Below, piece by piece: positions 3,927-5,503 of a stretch of DNA of 5,503 bases (position 1 is the first letter of the stretch; every line of letters starts with the position of its first letter). The stretch is from an uncultured Synergistaceae bacterium. Its GTDB lineage: Bacteria; Synergistota; Synergistia; Synergistales; Aminobacteriaceae. The DNA lies in assembly GCA_937870605.1 (NCBI GenBank), contig CALMZW010000241.1, forward strand, positions 1 through 5,503, written 5' to 3'. The notes below the pieces were generated by a model. The model was not told the origin of the DNA, searched no databases, and saw nothing but the letters and a program-made list of their open reading frames with translations. Made by a program: the position numbers and the translations under genes.

Positions 3927-5503
3927 ACTGGCGAAAATATTGGGAAAAACAAACAAAGAACTGATGACATTATTGGTGGATCTGGGTGTAGATGTTAAAA
4001 CGCATATGAGTTCCATCGATACTGACGTTGCGCAAATCATCGAAGAATCCCTCGGCACACGCATTCCTTCCCCCTTGTTGAGCAGCGTTCAGAACGCCGG
4101 CGATGAAAGACCAGTTTTGAAGCTTTCCAAGGGTGCGACTTTGAGAGATCTGTGCGTCCTTCTCGGGATGACGCCGGAAGAGGGCGTTAAAATTCTTCTT
4201 GATTCCGGCGTTGTCGTGTCTGCGGACGCAGAACTGGAGAAACCGATCATTGATGTGTTCCGCAAGGTTCACGACGTCGATGTCGTTATTTTCGACGATT
4301 CCGAAGAAATTGCGGAAGGCGAAGCTCTTGTCTGTGTTCCAGTGAAACGAACCGTTTTTCGTGGCGATCATCTCGTTCCCAGACCTCCAATCGTTACTGT
4401 GATGGGCCACGTTGATCACGGAAAGACAACGCTTCTGGACTGTATCCGAAATACGAACATAACGTCGCAGGAGGCAGGCGGTATCACGCAGCACATCGGC
4501 GCCTCCACCATCGTTCACGAAGGGCGCGAGATCGTCTTCCTCGATACGCCTGGGCATGAGGCGTTCACGGCGATGCGCGCTCGCGGGGCCCAGGCGACAG
4601 ATATAGCGATTCTCGTTGTCGCTGCCGACGATGGCGTTATGCCGCAAACGAGAGAGGCCATCAACCACGCGAAGGCCGCCGGAGTTCCCATCATCGTTGC
4701 TGTGAATAAGGTTGACAAGCCTGACGCGAAGCCGGATCGCGTCAAGCAACAACTATCGGATATGGGGCTTATGCCTGAGGAATGGGGCGGCACGACCGTC
4801 ACGGTCGACGTGTCTGCAAAATCCGGTCAGGGTGTCCCACACCTTCTTGAAATGGTATTGCTCGTCGCGGAAATGGAAGAATTGAAGGCGGATCCGTCCG
4901 TCACGGCGGAAGGAGTTGTAATCGAAGCCGAGCTTGACAAAGGCAAGGGGCCCGTCGCTACAGTAATAGTCCAACAAGGAACGCTTTGCCGCGGCGATGT
5001 GGTTATCTTCGATACCTGCTGGGGGAAAATCCGCGCCATGATCGACTCGAAAGGGAACCCCGTGTGCGATGCCGGACCGAGCATGCCTGTCGAAATTCTC
5101 GGTCTGAACGGCGTCCCGCAACCTGGAGAGATCTTTCATCAGGTCGAATCGGAGCGTGAGGCGCGCGATCTTCTTTCGGAGAAGGACCAGATTCGCAGAG
5201 ACGGGATCGTTTTTTCGCCGAGGAAGATTACTCTCGAAGAGCTATACTCGCAACTCGCAGGCGACGACAAACCGCACCTGAACCTTCTCGTGAAATGCGA
5301 TGTTCAGGGATCCGCGGAGGCTCTTTGCGACGCGCTTGAGAAGATCGGCAACGACGAGGTCGGGATAACAATTCTGCATAAAGGTGTCGGAAGAATAGCC
5401 GAATCCGATGTCATGCTTGCGTCGGCTTCAAAGGCGATTATCATCGGCTTCAATGTCCTCCCCGATACTAACGCGAAAAAGATCGCCGATGAAGCGGGAG
5501 TCC
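3904..5503 (+). CDS. infB: Translation initiation factor IF-2, 3'-truncated by the window edge
   Basis: Ribosome-dependent GTPase that places initiator tRNA on the 30S subunit and promotes 50S joining. The TTG start gives the standard N-terminus (SKIRVYELAKILGKTNKEL), a first IF2_N domain at about 1-50. After a linker of only about 20 residues, a second IF2_N-like segment lies at about 72-140 (KLSKGATLRDLCVLLG). The G domain is complete: G1 GHVDHGKT 168-175, G2 GGITQHIG 192-199, G3 DTPGH 214-218, G4 NKVD 268-271 and G5 SAKSG 304-308. Domain II spans about 333-421, and domain III begins near 456 (LNLLVKCDVQGSAEAL). The 533 visible codons run off the window without a stop; the end of domain III and the initiator-tRNA-binding C-terminal domain lie beyond. 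Only about 167 residues precede the first GTPase motif, fewer than in B. subtilis or E. coli. Identity is firm. Confidence 0.98.
   Translation, partial: MSKIRVYELAKILGKTNKELMTLLVDLGVDVKTHMSSIDTDVAQIIEESLGTRIPSPLLSSVQNAGDERPVLKLSKGATLRDLCVLLGMTPEEGVKILLDSGVVVSADAELEKPIIDVFRKVHDVDVVIFDDSEEIAEGEALVCVPVKRTVFRGDHLVPRPPIVTVMGHVDHGKTTLLDCIRNTNITSQEAGGITQHIGASTIVHEGREIVFLDTPGHEAFTAMRARGAQATDIAILVVAADDGVMPQTREAINHAKAAGVPIIVAVNKVDKPDAKPDRVKQQLSDMGLMPEEWGGTTVTVDVSAKSGQGVPHLLEMVLLVAEMEELKADPSVTAEGVVIEAELDKGKGPVATVIVQQGTLCRGDVVIFDTCWGKIRAMIDSKGNPVCDAGPSMPVEILGLNGVPQPGEIFHQVESEREARDLLSEKDQIRRDGIVFSPRKITLEELYSQLAGDDKPHLNLLVKCDVQGSAEALCDALEKIGNDEVGITILHKGVGRIAESDVMLASASKAIIIGFNVLPDTNAKKIADEAGV

Noticed and set aside
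3479..3970. A 163-codon minus-strand open frame opposite rnpM, ylxQ and the infB start
   Set aside because: It is antisense to three well-supported genes with coupled starts, and the protein looks like reverse-complement coding sequence.
3970..4752. A 260-codon open frame on the minus strand inside infB
   Set aside because: It is entirely antisense to the strongly conserved N-terminus and G domain of IF2, and the product has no recognisable domain. It is best explained as a codon-usage shadow.
1..5503. Search for mobile elements, tRNA or rRNA genes, CRISPR repeats, toxin-antitoxin or defence genes
   Set aside because: No terminal inverted repeats, regular repeat-spacer pattern, tRNA cloverleaf or accessory-type gene was seen. 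Apart from the small acidic ORF and the leader, the window is compact core-genome coding sequence.

Overview
This window is a bacterial housekeeping region of about 5.5 kb, with every gene on the + strand. It runs from the 3' part of an IMP dehydrogenase gene (guaB), through a small unrecognised acidic ORF, into the conserved transcription/translation cluster rimP - nusA - rnpM (ylxR) - L7Ae-like ylxQ - infB. Both ends are cut: guaB lacks roughly its first 35-40 codons and infB lacks its C-terminal part. The gene order, the short NusA without C-terminal acidic repeats, and the rnpM/ylxQ pair point to a Gram-positive-type or deep-branching lineage rather than a proteobacterium. My impression from protein style and medium GC is Synergistota or a related clostridia-like group. 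That placement is an inference and is not proven by the sequence.

Layout. Bases 1-1359 encode IMPDH (guanine nucleotide synthesis). Bases 1388-1573 hold a 61-codon TTG-start ORF with its own Shine-Dalgarno sequence; the product is very acidic and Trp-rich and I cannot assign it. Bases 1574-1694 are the only substantial regulatory stretch. They contain a good sigma-70 type promoter (TTGCGT, 17 bp, TAGACT with TG extension), then a perfect 11-bp hairpin followed by six T residues, then the rimP ribosome-binding region. The hairpin can terminate read-through from guaB and, because the promoter lies upstream of it, can also act as a leader attenuator for the rimP operon.

From 1695 onward the genes are packed tightly: 33 nt between rimP and nusA, 22 nt between nusA and rnpM, a 4-nt ATGA overlap between rnpM and ylxQ, and a 23-nt overlap between ylxQ and infB. 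The products act together in gene expression: RimP in 30S maturation, NusA in elongation, pausing and termination, RnpM as an RNase P-associated RNA-binding protein, YlxQ as a probable RNA-binding protein, and IF2 in initiator tRNA delivery and subunit joining. A NusA-responsive terminator ahead of rimP would make the operon autoregulatory.

I see no mobile element, CRISPR array, tRNA or rRNA. I found no convincing new multi-gene system. The parts most worth a second look are the small acidic ORF, the leader hairpin with a possible competing fold, and the unusually compact IF2 N-terminus.
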